Positions 1-9,494 of a stretch of DNA of 64,000 nucleotides are shown here, one piece after another. This stretch comes from Nitrosospira multiformis. GTDB taxonomy: Bacteria; Pseudomonadota; Gammaproteobacteria; Burkholderiales; Nitrosomonadaceae. How positions within the stretch are numbered: position 1 is the first letter of the stretch; each line of letters begins with the position of its first letter. The notes under the pieces are model-generated. The model searched no databases, was not told where the DNA came from, and was given only the letters and a program-made list of their open reading frames with translations. The translations under genes and the position numbers were made by a program. The stretch is from the NCBI RefSeq assembly GCF_900103165.1, contig NZ_FNKY01000001.1, positions 2,790,001 through 2,854,000 of the forward strand, written 5' to 3'.

Positions 1-75
1 GGCGCGGAAACGCTCCAGATCCAGTCCGCCGTCTTCGTGCATCGGCGTAACAATAGCGACCAGACTACCTCTCAT
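1..75 (-). CDS. dapA: 4-hydroxy-tetrahydrodipicolinate synthase, N-terminal end only
   Basis: The minus strand from 75 down to the window edge reads MRGSLVAIVTPMHEDG and continues open. This is the characteristic N-terminus of DapA, which condenses pyruvate with aspartate semialdehyde in lysine and diaminopimelate synthesis. Only about 25 residues are present, so no catalytic residue can be checked. An in-frame ATG at 90 would add five residues; the start at 75 fits the family better. It is transcribed in the same direction as clpB, which ends 238 bases upstream. The call rests on family recognition of a short stretch. Confidence 0.75.
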   Translation of the reverse strand, partial: MRGSLVAIVTPMHEDGGLDLERFRA

Positions 76-312
76 TTCCACACTACGCATGACATCTATC
101 CGGCAAAAAAGCGATATTTTACCTGAATCTCGCAACTCCCAAGAATATTCGCGATATCATGCCGCGCATCGCTATCGGACGAATCCGAAAAGGACAATCC
201 GCAGCGGGATGCGGACTTCGCATGGGGGATGTAACGTAGTCGCGGCATCCCCTGCGCTGTCCAATCCCGCGCTTCTATATGAAATATGATCAGTCAACTG
301 CCCGATTCAGGA
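76..312. other. Intergenic region between clpB and dapA
   Basis: This 237-base gap lies between the clpB stop and the dapA start, both on the minus strand. Short open frames exist on both strands but none resembles a protein family. It presumably holds the clpB terminator and dapA promoter; I see no clear hairpin with a T-run. Confidence 0.4.
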
Positions 313-2922
313 TCATGCCTTCGAGAAAACCATCGCTCCGTTTCGGCAATCTACGGTGATGACGTCGTTGGCGCCAAAGCGGCCCTCCAGTATTTCTTTT
401 GCCAACGGGTTCTCGATCTGTGCCTGAATCGCGCGCTTCAACGGACGAGCGCCAAAAACCGGGTCGAAACCAGCCTGGGCAAGTTCCGCCAACGCGGCAT
501 CCGATACGTTCAGGTTCATCTGGAGCTTTGCCAGCCGCGCTTCGAGGTATTGCAACTGTATTCGCGCGATGGATTGAATGTGCTTCTCATCCAGCGCATG
601 GAATACCACCACCTCATCGATACGATTGATGAATTCAGGACGAAAATAGGTTTTCACTTCGCCCATCACCGCCAGCTTGATGACTTGGTAATCGTCGCCC
701 GCCATTTGCTGGATCATTTGCGAACCGAGATTGGAGGTCATGACAACCACCGTATTTTTAAAATCCACAGTGCGTCCCTGGCCATCAGTCATGCGCCCGT
801 CATCGAGAACCTGCAACAGGACATTGAATACATCGGGATGCGCCTTCTCGACTTCATCCAGCAGAATCACCGAATAAGGTTTTCTGCGCACCACTTCGGT
901 AAGGTAGCCCCCCTCCTCGTAACCCACATAACCGGGTGGCGCCCCGATCAATCGCGCAACCGAATGCTTTTCCATAAACTCGGACATGTCGATGCGAATC
1001 AAATGATCTTCGGAATCGAACAAAAACCCCGCCAGTGCCTTGCACAACTCCGTTTTACCCACGCCGGTGGGTCCAAGAAATAAAAAAGAACCATAAGGCC
1101 GGTTGGGATCCGAAAGCCCGGCTCGCGAGCGGCGGATGGCATCAGATACCAGGCGAACCGCTTCATCCTGGCCCACCACCCGTTCATGCAGTTTTTGCTC
1201 CATATGCAGAAGTTTTTCACGCTCGCCCTGCATCATTTTAGAAACGGGGATGCCGGTCGCGCGGGAAACCACCTCAGCGATTTCTTCCGCACCCACCTGA
1301 GTGCGAAGCAACCTTGGCTTATTTTCCACACCGCTTTGCCCAGGCGTTCCGCTCTGGCGCTCCTGGTTGTTGAGTTGCGATTGCAATTGGGCTTCCAATT
1401 GTGGAATACGGCCGTACTGCAGTTCCGAAACTTTTTGCCAATCTCCTTTTCGCGTAGCCGCTTCTATCTCCAGCTTGACCTTTTCCATCTCCTCCTTGAT
1501 ATGCTGAGAACCCTGCACTTGCGATTTTTCCGCCTTCCAGATTTCTTCCAGATCGGCGTACTCGCGCTCCAGCTTCATTATTTCATCTTCCAGTAAATTC
1601 ATGCGCCTCTGCGAGGCTTCATCCTTTTCCTTCCTGACCGCTTCGCGCTCGATCTTGAGCTGGATAAGACGCCGGTCGAGCCTGTCCATCGACTCCGGTT
1701 TCGAGTCGATTTCCATACGAATTCTTGCCGCCGCCTCATCGATCAGATCGATGGCTTTATCCGGCAGGAAGCGATCGGTGATGTAGCGGTGAGAGAGTTC
1801 AGCCGCAGCCACAATGGCCGGATCAGTAATATCGACACCATGATGCAGCTCGTATCTTTCCTGCAATCCGCGCAAGATAGCAATGGTCGCTTCCACTGTC
1901 GGCTCATCCACCAGCACTTTCTGGAAACGCCGTTCCAGCGCGGCATCCTTTTCGACATATTTACGATATTCGTCCAGTGTGGTGGCGCCCACGCAATGCA
2001 GCTCGCCGCGGGCCAGCGCGGGTTTGAGCATATTTCCCGCATCGATGGCGCCTTCCGCCTTACCCGCGCCCACCATGGTATGAAGCTCGTCAATAAAAAC
2101 AATGACACTGCCTCCAGCCTGGGCAATCTCCTTCAAAACAGATTTCAGGCGTTCCTCGAATTCGCCACGGTACTTGGCTCCAGCCAGTAATGCAGCCATA
2201 TCCAGCGAGAGCACCCGCTTGTCCTTCAAAGTTTCCGGTACTTCACCATTGATGATGCGCTGCGCCAGGCCTTCAACAATGGCGGTCTTGCCCACACCCG
2301 GCTCGCCAATCAGAACCGGATTATTCTTGGTGCGCCGCTGCAATACCTGAATGGTACGGCGGATTTCATCATCACGCCCGATGACCGGATCAAGTTTGCC
2401 CGCGCGTGCGCGCTCGGTAAGATCAAGCGTATATTTCTTCAAGGCCTCACGGCTGCCCTCGGCTTCCGCGCTGCCTACGTTCTCGCCTCCTCTCACCGCG
2501 CTGATCGCTTGTTCCAGCGCTGCTCGATTGGCGCCGTGCTGTCTTAACAAATTTCCCGTTTCACCTTTGTCCTGACATACCGCCAGCAAAAACATTTCCG
2601 ATGCGATGAACTGATCACTCCGTTTCTGCGCTTCCTTGTCGGCAAGATTGAGCAGGTTGCCAAGCTCGCGTGAGGAATTGATTTCTCCTCCAGTGCCCTC
2701 CACCTTGGGTAAACGTTCTATCGCTTTTTTTAATGCCTCGCGCAGGGGCGGAACGTTTGTACCAGCCCGTTGCAATAGTGAAGTCGTCGCGCCGTCCTCC
2801 TGCTGCAAGAGCGCAAGCAACAGATGTTGCGGTTCAATATAGGGATTATCCTGGCCCACCGCGATACTCTGTGCATCGGCGAGCGCCTGCTGAAATTTGG
2901 TGGTTAACTTGTCGAAACGCAT
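313..2922 (-). CDS. clpB: ATP-dependent disaggregating chaperone ClpB
   Basis: An 869-residue Hsp100 disaggregase, a normal length for ClpB. It acts in the cytoplasm as a hexamer with DnaK to pull polypeptides out of aggregates. The N-terminal Clp repeat domain (about 1-150) precedes the first AAA+ module with Walker A GEPGVGKT near residue 205. A long coiled-coil middle domain (about 400-540) follows, and then the second AAA+ module with Walker A GPTGVGKT near residue 605. The C-terminal D2-small domain is intact. No LGF/IGF loop for ClpP is expected in ClpB. The start follows GAGGAAA and lies downstream of a sigma-32-like promoter, consistent with a heat-shock gene. Confidence 0.97.
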   Translation of the reverse strand: MRFDKLTTKFQQALADAQSIAVGQDNPYIEPQHLLLALLQQEDGATTSLLQRAGTNVPPLREALKKAIERLPKVEGTGGEINSSRELGNLLNLADKEAQKRSDQFIASEMFLLAVCQDKGETGNLLRQHGANRAALEQAISAVRGGENVGSAEAEGSREALKKYTLDLTERARAGKLDPVIGRDDEIRRTIQVLQRRTKNNPVLIGEPGVGKTAIVEGLAQRIINGEVPETLKDKRVLSLDMAALLAGAKYRGEFEERLKSVLKEIAQAGGSVIVFIDELHTMVGAGKAEGAIDAGNMLKPALARGELHCVGATTLDEYRKYVEKDAALERRFQKVLVDEPTVEATIAILRGLQERYELHHGVDITDPAIVAAAELSHRYITDRFLPDKAIDLIDEAAARIRMEIDSKPESMDRLDRRLIQLKIEREAVRKEKDEASQRRMNLLEDEIMKLEREYADLEEIWKAEKSQVQGSQHIKEEMEKVKLEIEAATRKGDWQKVSELQYGRIPQLEAQLQSQLNNQERQSGTPGQSGVENKPRLLRTQVGAEEIAEVVSRATGIPVSKMMQGEREKLLHMEQKLHERVVGQDEAVRLVSDAIRRSRAGLSDPNRPYGSFLFLGPTGVGKTELCKALAGFLFDSEDHLIRIDMSEFMEKHSVARLIGAPPGYVGYEEGGYLTEVVRRKPYSVILLDEVEKAHPDVFNVLLQVLDDGRMTDGQGRTVDFKNTVVVMTSNLGSQMIQQMAGDDYQVIKLAVMGEVKTYFRPEFINRIDEVVVFHALDEKHIQSIARIQLQYLEARLAKLQMNLNVSDAALAELAQAGFDPVFGARPLKRAIQAQIENPLAKEILEGRFGANDVITVDCRNGAMVFSKA

Positions 2923-2954
2923 GAGATTTCCTCGGTCAATTAGGGATGACAGCT

Positions 2955-2983
2955 ATATTTGGGAGCTGAGCCCCAATTTCAAG
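2955..2983 (-). promoter_or_regulatory. Sigma-32 (heat shock) promoter of clpB
   Basis: On the minus strand CTTGAAA (2983-2977) is separated by 13 bases from CCCAAATAT (2963-2955). This matches the sigma-32 consensus CTTGAAA / CCCCATNT in sequence and spacing. It sits about 33 bases upstream of the clpB start. Confidence 0.8.
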
Positions 2984-3019
2984 ATAGTACACTGGAGCAA
3001 TCCCTGCTTTCCCGGATTC

Positions 3020-3258
3020 AACCTAAATCCGGTAGTTGGACGGGGTGAAATGCGCTGTTTTTGGGGTACAGGGCAAGGCGCGGCGACGCGGAATGGTTGT
3101 TCCATTCCAAGGAGTTGCAACGCGGCCATGTGCCGCAAAAACGGTGCAGTCCACCTCGTAGCGGACTCACCCAACAGGTGAGAATCAAATGGCACAAAAC
3201 TCTCTACGAATCATAGTTCTAGACTAAAAAATGAGCGGTCAACTACCGGATTTAGGTT
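3020..3258. mobile_element. MITE-like repeat, family A, copy 1
   Basis: A 239-base element bounded by perfect 19-base inverted termini: AACCTAAATCCGGTAGTTG at 3020-3038 and its complement at 3240-3258. It carries an internal hairpin (CTCACC/GGTGAG near 3166-3182) and no coding capacity. The same element recurs at 22856-23079 (inverted orientation, similar interior) and, more decayed, at 31741-31936. Its right edge touches the stop codon of the glutamate-synthase-like gene. No transposase with these ends is in the window. Confidence 0.8.
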
Positions 3259-4739
3259 CAACGCTGAGGCTCTTCCGGATAAGGATACAGGATGTTGAGC
3301 GCCACGCTTTTGCCTGCGGTTTCCACGATACGTACATGCTCGCGCTTCAGTTGGCGGGCATGATGCAAGCCGCAGGAGTAGGCGATCATATCGATTTCCT
3401 TATTCATGTTTCTGGCGTAATTGGCCACACGCAAGTATTTTTCTTCCACCACGAGGCCGCGCTGCAAACGCCTGTTATGGGTAGTGACGCCAGTGGGGCA
3501 GGTATTGGTATGGCAACGCATAGCCTGGATGCAGCCCAGTGAAAACATGAAACCACGGGCGTTATTGATGAAATCCGCCCCTGCGCATAGCGCCCATGCT
3601 GCCCGCGCGGCAGTCACCAGCTTGCCTGCCGCGATCACGCGTACGCGGTTCTTCAAGCCCGATTGCAGTAATGCATCCACCACTCGCGGCAATGCTTCGG
3701 CAATGGGCAAGCTCATGTGGTCGAACAGGGTCTGGGGCGCGGCACCACTGCCACCTTCGCCGCCATCAATGGAAAGAAAATCCGGGGCATATTCAAGACC
3801 TCGGCGGTTCACCGCGTCACATAATTCATTGATAAAGTGCCAACCGCCAATGGCAGCCTTAACGCCCACCGGACGCCCGGTGAGTTCGCGAATATAAGCA
3901 ACCTTGTCGAGCAGTTCATCCACATTACTGATATCCATATGACGATTGGGACTGATGGAATCATGGTGGACGGGAATGCCCCGAATAGTAGCGATTTCAT
4001 CGGTCACCTTGACGCCCAGCAGCATCCCGCCCTTGCCGGGTTTCGCGCCCTGGGAGAGCTTTATTTCAAATGCCTTGACTACCCTGGCGAGTTCCTTCGC
4101 CCGTGCCGGCGAAAAACTGCCGTCGTGATTACGAATACCGTACTTGGCGGTACCGATTTGCATAACGATGTCGCAGCCCCCCTCCAGATGATAAGGCGCG
4201 AGCCCACCTTCCCCTGTATTCAGCCAGCATCCCGCCTCCGCCGCACCGAGCGACAGCGCGCGCACGGCGGGTGCCGAGATTGCGCCATAGCTCATGCCGC
4301 TGATGTTGATTATGGATTTGGCATGGAAAGGATGTTCGCAATAGGCGTCCCCGATTGTAAGCGACGGAGTCGGCAGCCGCTCACGCTCCAGTACCGGAAA
4401 AGCGACATTGACGAAAATGATCGAGCCGGGCTCGCGCAGATCGTTGGTAGAACCGAACCCCACGATACCGCCCTCGTTCTTTGCATTCTTGTACACCCAC
4501 GTCCGGGTAGCGCGATTAAAAGGCATCTCATCCCTGTCACCGGAAAAGAAGTATTGGCGGAAATATTCCCCCTGCTTCTCGAAGAGAAATCGCAGATGCC
4601 CAATGACGGGATAGTTCCGCAGGATGGAGTGCTTCTTCTGGGTTATATCCCGGATAAACCAGAACACGGTGATCCCGATCAGGATCAAACCAAGGATCGT
4701 GCCAAAACCGTAAGAAACTACCTTGAGTACCTCAGACAT
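3258..4739 (-). CDS. FMN-binding glutamate synthase family protein, membrane-anchored
   Basis: A 493-residue protein related to the synthase (FMN/Fe-S) domain of the large glutamate synthase subunit, but lacking the glutaminase domain. An N-terminal membrane segment (about residues 8-28) is followed by the TIM-barrel domain with GGxGSGAAP-type phosphate binding (SIDGGEGGSGAAPQ) and the cysteine stretch ARGFMFSLGCIQAMRCHTNTCPTG, so the 3Fe-4S ligands look present. Such stand-alone proteins are common in proteobacteria and their substrate is unsettled. The ATG at 4739 was chosen over 4754 because GGAGGGC lies just before it. It is divergent from nadC. The reading frame ends exactly at the edge of a MITE-like element. 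Confidence 0.85.
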   Translation of the reverse strand: MSEVLKVVSYGFGTILGLILIGITVFWFIRDITQKKHSILRNYPVIGHLRFLFEKQGEYFRQYFFSGDRDEMPFNRATRTWVYKNAKNEGGIVGFGSTNDLREPGSIIFVNVAFPVLERERLPTPSLTIGDAYCEHPFHAKSIINISGMSYGAISAPAVRALSLGAAEAGCWLNTGEGGLAPYHLEGGCDIVMQIGTAKYGIRNHDGSFSPARAKELARVVKAFEIKLSQGAKPGKGGMLLGVKVTDEIATIRGIPVHHDSISPNRHMDISNVDELLDKVAYIRELTGRPVGVKAAIGGWHFINELCDAVNRRGLEYAPDFLSIDGGEGGSGAAPQTLFDHMSLPIAEALPRVVDALLQSGLKNRVRVIAAGKLVTAARAAWALCAGADFINNARGFMFSLGCIQAMRCHTNTCPTGVTTHNRRLQRGLVVEEKYLRVANYARNMNKEIDMIAYSCGLHHARQLKREHVRIVETAGKSVALNILYPYPEEPQR

Positions 4740-4814
4740 AACGCCCTCCACCATCGCATTCGGCTAAAATACTCCATTCCCGCAAACATAATAAGAAGGT
4801 CTCAGAATAATTTC

Positions 4815-5675
4815 ATGGATTTGGAAACAGCGATCAAAAATAACGTCAACCAGGCACTAATCGAAGACATCGGTACGGGTGACCTCACGGCGCTTCTGAT
4901 TCCCGCCGAGGAGATTGCCACTGCCAGCGTTATCAGCCGAGAAAACGCGGTATTATGCGGTACAAAATGGTTTGAAGCATGTTTCTGGCATCTGGCGCCG
5001 GAAATCGAATTGTGTTGGTTGGCACAGGACGGCATGGCGATTAATGCCGGACAAGAACTGTGCCGGATAACCGGAAATGCCCGCATACTGCTTACGGCGG
5101 AGCGCCCCGCGCTGAATTTTCTGCAATTACTATCGGCGGTCGCAACACAAACGCGATATTACATGGAGGCGGTGTCGGGAACCGGAGCAAAGATCGTGGA
5201 CACTCGCAAGACCCTGCCCGGACTGCGGCTGGCACAAAAATACGCGGTCAGATGCGGCGGCGGTACGAACCATCGTTTGGGTTTATACGATGGCATACTC
5301 ATCAAGGAGAATCATATTATCGCGGCGGGCAGCATCGACCGGACCCTGCGTGCAGCGGAAAAAGTTGCTCCTCCGGGGGTACTCATCCAGATTGAAGTGG
5401 AAACGCTGGATGACTTGCGCAACGCCCTCGATGCCGGGGCAAAAATGATTCTTCTGGATAATTTTGATCTCGACGGATTGCGCGAGGCGGTTGCACTGAA
5501 CGCACAATTGACTAATAAGAAAACAGTACTGGAAGCATCGGGGGGAATCACGCTGGAAAACGTTCGTGCCGTAGCGGAAACCGGGGTGGATCGGATCTCG
5601 GTCGGCAGCCTTACCAAGGATATCAACGCAGTAGATTTATCGATGCGATTTTCCACCCGTTTTGCAGGGCAATGA
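4815..5675 (+). CDS. nadC: Nicotinate-nucleotide pyrophosphorylase (carboxylating), quinolinate phosphoribosyltransferase
   Basis: A 286-residue enzyme that converts quinolinate and PRPP to nicotinate mononucleotide in de novo NAD synthesis. The N-terminal domain carries the IEEDIGTGDLT-like motif (here LIEDIGTGDLT). Next come TAERPALNFLQ and DTRKTLPGLR, then the barrel motifs GGGTNHRLGLYDGILIKENH, IEVE, ILLDNF and EASGGI. All are diagnostic of NadC. The frame is open far upstream, but ATG 4815 starts the conserved domain and follows AAGAAGG. Length is typical. Confidence 0.96.
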   Translation: MDLETAIKNNVNQALIEDIGTGDLTALLIPAEEIATASVISRENAVLCGTKWFEACFWHLAPEIELCWLAQDGMAINAGQELCRITGNARILLTAERPALNFLQLLSAVATQTRYYMEAVSGTGAKIVDTRKTLPGLRLAQKYAVRCGGGTNHRLGLYDGILIKENHIIAAGSIDRTLRAAEKVAPPGVLIQIEVETLDDLRNALDAGAKMILLDNFDLDGLREAVALNAQLTNKKTVLEASGGITLENVRAVAETGVDRISVGSLTKDINAVDLSMRFSTRFAGQ

Positions 5676-5971
5676 AATGGACTCTTCCTTCTGTTGACTA
5701 TTTAATCAAAATCACAGTCCGGCACACTTTGATACTGTACTGTTGAGAGGGAGGGATCCATTTCATTGCCCCACTTCTTACTCCAAATCACCCCCAGGGT
5801 TATACCTCTTCTCATTCATGGTTTATAATCCGGGGCATCTCATCCGATATCGAGTCAGTACCTCACCGCAATCAGCCTCACCGGATTAATACAAGCTGGG
5901 GTCCAATCTGGGGATTCCGTAAGGTTCTCAGGGTACAGACCGAACATCCGCATTATCCCAAAGGAGGCCGG
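5676..5971. other. Intergenic region upstream of the antiporter operon
   Basis: About 300 bases without a recognisable gene. It probably contains the nadC terminator and the promoter of the downstream operon. A strong Shine-Dalgarno sequence AAAGGAGG ends it at 5960-5967 and belongs to the small frame starting at 5972 rather than directly to the antiporter. Confidence 0.4.
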
Positions 5972-6043
5972 ATGCATCTGAAAATAACGTTCGACGCTAT
6001 TGGAACAGGCACCTTCCTGCTGTTCTTCCGTACTCCCCCATGA
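5972..6043 (+). CDS. Possible 23-residue leader peptide overlapping the antiporter start
   Basis: The best ribosome binding site of this operon, AAAGGAGG, lies four bases before an ATG that opens a 23-codon frame (MHLKITFDAIGTGTFLLFFR, then TPP). Its TGA overlaps the antiporter ATG as ATGA. This is the usual arrangement for translational coupling. The peptide resembles no family I know, and it could instead be a fortuitous frame with the site serving the antiporter at long distance. Confidence 0.4.
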   Translation: MHLKITFDAIGTGTFLLFFRTPP

Positions 6044-7248
6044 CCTGGTCCAGTTACCTTCCACTCTGGCCGTTATCTGTCAGCCCCGCGCTCTGGCTTG
6101 CGCTTTCGCTGGTGGTGGCCGTGCTTGTGGGCGAAGCACTGGTGCGCTACGCGAAATTGCCGCGCATCGTCGGCTATATCGGTATTGGACTACTGCTGGG
6201 TCCCGGCGGACTTGGCCTGATCCCACAGCTGCCGGATGTCGAATGGCGGCTGGTGGTTGATCTGGCGCTCGGTATTCTGCTGTTCGAACTGGGAAGCAAA
6301 GTGAATCTGCGCTGGCTTAAAGCCAATCCCTGGATTGCCGCTACCAGTCTGCTGGAAGCGATTGCCACCTTTTTTGCTGTGTTTATACTGCTGTCGTGGT
6401 TCGATATTCCCGGCATCACTGCGGCGGTTGTCGCCACCATTGCAATTGCCACTTCGCCCGCCATCGTAGTACGCACCGTGACCGAATCACGCGCCCAAGG
6501 TCAAGTGACTGACCGGCTTCTGCTCATGACCGCGCTCAATTGTATCTATGCCGTCATCTTTCATAAGCTGGCCGTTGCTTTCATGCATGGCGAAACTGGC
6601 ACGGGCTTTGTTCACTCCGTGTTGCCCCCGCTCTATCTCATCAGTGGATCGGCCCTGCTGGCATGGCTGTTCGGTATTACGTTTGAACGCATCCATCATT
6701 ACGTAGGACAACATGAGGAAACTTTTTCCTTTATCTTGTTCGGCATGATTGCATTCGCGACTATCATGGCGTCAACGCTCAAGCTCAGCCCCATCCTCGT
6801 GTTGCTCGCGGCCGGTCTGATTACACGCTACCAGCGCCAGCGCCCACGAACTTTTCCGCCTCACTTTGGTTCCGCCGGTGCCGTCCTGGTGGTACTGATG
6901 TTTATTGCCAATGGTTTGGCGGCTGACCTTGGGGGCCTGAGCTCGGGCCTGCTGCTGGTCTTGTTGCTCATTATCGTACGCTCGGCCGCAAAATTGTTGT
7001 CCGTACTCATACTGGGGCATTACAGTGGTATTGGCCTGCGCCAAACCATGGCTTTGGGTATCGCGCTTACACCCATGTCCAGTGTTGCGCTTCTACTGAC
7101 GCTGGATACAAGCGCCATGTTTCCTGCCTTCGGCTCAGGGATGGGGCTGGTGTTAATGAGTTGCATCGTCATACTCGAGCTCTCGGGGCCCATTCTGGTG
7201 CAAAAAGCGCTCCAGTCAGCCGGGGAAACACCGGAGAAGAAAATATGA
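6040..7248 (+). CDS. Kef-type monovalent cation/proton antiporter (CPA2 family)
   Basis: A 402-residue polytopic inner-membrane protein with about twelve hydrophobic segments. Segments such as LPRIVGYIGIGLLLGPGGLG and DLALGILLFELGSKVNLRWL are typical of the Na+/H+ exchanger domain of KefB/KefC-like carriers. The C-terminal RCK/TrkA-N nucleotide-binding domain of true Kef systems is missing, so only the transport domain is present. It overlaps the next gene by four bases (ATGA), and the three genes that follow read as one operon. Linkage to two gamma-glutamyl-type enzymes suggests, but does not prove, a connection to glutathione-like thiols, as in Kef regulation. Confidence 0.85.
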   Translation: MTWSSYLPLWPLSVSPALWLALSLVVAVLVGEALVRYAKLPRIVGYIGIGLLLGPGGLGLIPQLPDVEWRLVVDLALGILLFELGSKVNLRWLKANPWIAATSLLEAIATFFAVFILLSWFDIPGITAAVVATIAIATSPAIVVRTVTESRAQGQVTDRLLLMTALNCIYAVIFHKLAVAFMHGETGTGFVHSVLPPLYLISGSALLAWLFGITFERIHHYVGQHEETFSFILFGMIAFATIMASTLKLSPILVLLAAGLITRYQRQRPRTFPPHFGSAGAVLVVLMFIANGLAADLGGLSSGLLLVLLLIIVRSAAKLLSVLILGHYSGIGLRQTMALGIALTPMSSVALLLTLDTSAMFPAFGSGMGLVLMSCIVILELSGPILVQKALQSAGETPEKKI

Positions 7249-8360
7249 GCCTGATGTCCTTTGCACCGTCCCGGCCCTTAAGTATCGGTGTGGAACTGGA
7301 ACTGCAGTTGCTCAGTTGCAATGATTACAACCTGGTTTCCTCGGCCCCCGATATGCTGCGCCGGATTGAAAGAACTCCGCATCCCGGAGATGTCAAACCG
7401 GAAATGACCCGCAGCATGATTGAAATCAATACTTCGGTGCAGCAGGAATATGGTGCGTTGGTCGAAGAGTTGCGTGCATTGCGTAACGTGGTATCGGATG
7501 CGGGGCGCTTTCTCAATGTAGCGGTCGCCGGCGGTGGCACCCACCCGTTCCAGCACTGGAGCGAGCAGAAGATTTTTGATGCGCCTCGCTTTCACCATCT
7601 ATCCGAACTATACGGCTATCTGGCCAAGCAATTCACCATATTTGGCCAGCATGTCCATATCGGGTGCACCGGCCCGGATGAGGCGCTCCATCTCATGCAT
7701 ATGCTCTCGCGCTATATACCGCACTTTATCGCGCTATCAGCCAGCTCTCCGTTCGTGCAAGGCCATGACACAGGATTTGCCTCGGCGCGCCTTAATTCAG
7801 TATTTTCCTTCCCATTGAGCGGCCGTGCGCCCTTCGTACTGCGCTGGGATGATTTCGAACAATTCTTCGAAAAAATGACCACGACCGGCGTAGTCGAGTC
7901 GATGAAGGATTTTTATTGGGATATTCGTCCGAAACCGGAGTTCGGCACCATTGAAGTAAGAGTATGCGATACCCCGCTCACCGTTGAAATCGCCGCCGCC
8001 ATTGCCTGCTATATCCAGGCAATGGCGCGTTACATTATGGTGGAACAACGCGTTGCCCCGGAGGAAGACGATTATCTGGTTTATACGTTCAATCGTTTCC
8101 AGGCCTGCCGTTTTGGACTTGAAGGGATTTTTATCGATCCGCGCACCCATGAACAACGCAGCATTCGCGATGATATAGCCGATATGCTGACACGCATCAC
8201 CGGCCACGCCGCGGAATTACGGTCGATGGAAGCCATGGAACGTATCCGTGAACTACTTATTACGGGCAACGGCACAAGCTGGTTGCGCCAGACTTATGCG
8301 CGTGAACACAATCTCGGCGATGTCATGCAGCTGCAGGCCGATTTGTGGATGAGCAACTGA
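7245..8360 (+). CDS. ybdK: Carboxylate-amine ligase, YbdK/GCS2 family
   Basis: A 371-residue ATP-dependent ligase of the glutamate-cysteine ligase 2 family. It opens with SIGVELELQLL, the acidic metal-binding motif of the fold. It then has MTRSMIEINTS, GGGTHPFQHW, GQHVHIGC and FGTIEVRVCDTP, all characteristic of YbdK. E. coli YbdK shows only weak glutamate-cysteine ligase activity, so the true substrate is unknown. The ATG at 7245 overlaps the antiporter stop; a longer upstream frame inside the antiporter was rejected. Position between an antiporter and a gamma-glutamyl hydrolase fits gamma-glutamyl metabolism. Confidence 0.92.
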   Translation: MSLMSFAPSRPLSIGVELELQLLSCNDYNLVSSAPDMLRRIERTPHPGDVKPEMTRSMIEINTSVQQEYGALVEELRALRNVVSDAGRFLNVAVAGGGTHPFQHWSEQKIFDAPRFHHLSELYGYLAKQFTIFGQHVHIGCTGPDEALHLMHMLSRYIPHFIALSASSPFVQGHDTGFASARLNSVFSFPLSGRAPFVLRWDDFEQFFEKMTTTGVVESMKDFYWDIRPKPEFGTIEVRVCDTPLTVEIAAAIACYIQAMARYIMVEQRVAPEEDDYLVYTFNRFQACRFGLEGIFIDPRTHEQRSIRDDIADMLTRITGHAAELRSMEAMERIRELLITGNGTSWLRQTYAREHNLGDVMQLQADLWMSN

Positions 8361-8379
8361 GGATACGTAGCCGCCTCAC

Positions 8380-9156
8380 ATGACACGCCCGCTACGTATC
8401 GGCCTGTCGCCGCGTATCCTGCATCATCCACCCGCGGAACTAGGTTTCCGCAATAAAACCCTACAGTATCTTGAACAGACTGTTGCCCACTGGATCATGC
8501 GCCGCGGTGCGCTGGTTTTCATGCTGCCTGCCATAGAATCGGGGGGCGTGGAACGCTCCAGTGTGCGTGTGAGCGACTATGTCAAGGAAATAGATGGCCT
8601 GGTGATGCAAGGCGGCGCGGATGTCAGCCCCATTTCTTATGGTGAAACCCCCGCGCGGCCGGAGTGGTCAGGCGACCGGGTGCGGGATCTTTACGAAATA
8701 GAGCTATTCTGGGAATGTGTGGTACAGCGCAAACCCATACTGGGGATATGCCGCGGGCTGCAGCTTATCAATGTTGCGCTGGGCGGAAGCCTCTATCAGG
8801 ATATTGTCACTGAACGCCCCAATGCCATTTCACATGTAGACCCTGTGCTATACGACCAGCACCGGCATGCCATTCATATCGAGGAGAATTCCAGGCTGGC
8901 CGGACTGTACAAAGACACGGAAACACACCTTGTCAACAGCATTCACCATCAGGCAATCAAACGGCTGGGACGGGACTCGCTGGTTGAGGCGGTATCCGAC
9001 AGCGATGGCATTATCGAAGCCATCCGCATGCGCGGGGAATCCTATGTCGTCGCATTTCAATGGCACCCCGAGTTTCACGCCGGCGCCAGCGAACTCCTTG
9101 ACTCAGGCCCCATATTGGATGATTTCCTTGGCGCCGCTAAAAAACAACGCGTATGA
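8380..9156 (+). CDS. Gamma-glutamyl-gamma-aminobutyrate hydrolase family (peptidase C26, class I GATase-like)
   Basis: A 258-residue class I glutamine-amidotransferase-like hydrolase. The nucleophile elbow reads GICRGLQLINVALGG, the tetrad histidine is in FQWHPEF, and the family motif NSIHHQAIK is present. PuuD-type members hydrolyse gamma-glutamyl-GABA and plant/fungal relatives act on other gamma-glutamyl compounds; the substrate here is not determined by sequence. It starts 19 bases after ybdK and is the last gene of the operon. Confidence 0.9.
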   Translation: MTRPLRIGLSPRILHHPPAELGFRNKTLQYLEQTVAHWIMRRGALVFMLPAIESGGVERSSVRVSDYVKEIDGLVMQGGADVSPISYGETPARPEWSGDRVRDLYEIELFWECVVQRKPILGICRGLQLINVALGGSLYQDIVTERPNAISHVDPVLYDQHRHAIHIEENSRLAGLYKDTETHLVNSIHHQAIKRLGRDSLVEAVSDSDGIIEAIRMRGESYVVAFQWHPEFHAGASELLDSGPILDDFLGAAKKQRV

Positions 9157-9330
9157 ACCGAGATTTCCCAACTTCAAGGCGGTGATGCGCCTGTTTCGCA
9201 AGTTCGACCAGGCGACGAACGACCGGATGATGAATGCCCTCTACGGCCTGTGCCAGACAAACCCACGACCTGCCCCGTATCGTTGATATCTCAGGCTACG
9301 CTGTACACCCGCCTAAAGTACCACGGTCTC

Positions 9331-9480
9331 TCATACCCATCCCTTGGGATCGGTGATAAAAGCATGAGTGTTTCCAGTGGTGAAAGACAGGCCGTCCTGC
9401 TTCTTCTCCAGGGCAGAAACCTGCGCTTCGGTCAGCACTTCCCCTCTCATACGACGCTCTGCAGCCGCCAACGCTTCTTG
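9331..9480 (-). pseudogene. 49-residue protein fragment of unknown origin
   Basis: The minus strand between 9480 and a stop at 9331 reads a coherent, alanine- and glutamate-rich sequence beginning QEALAAAERRMRGEVLTEAQ and ending HAFITDPKGWV. There is no start codon and its composition looks like the C-terminus of a real protein. I do not recognise the parent. It is flanked by short direct repeats and appears to be the remnant of a decayed mobile or accessory gene. Confidence 0.4.
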
Positions 9481-9494
9481 AATGATTCAGGCTG

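Noticed and set aside
286-1083. Long open frame on the plus strand opposite clpB (265 codons) and several shorter ones to 2922
   Set aside because: They are antisense shadows of the GC-rich clpB coding sequence; none has a family signature.
3837-4814. Plus-strand frame running in phase into nadC, giving a 612-codon frame
   Set aside because: The part before 4815 is antisense to the glutamate-synthase-like gene, and the NadC domain begins at ATG 4815 with its own ribosome binding site.
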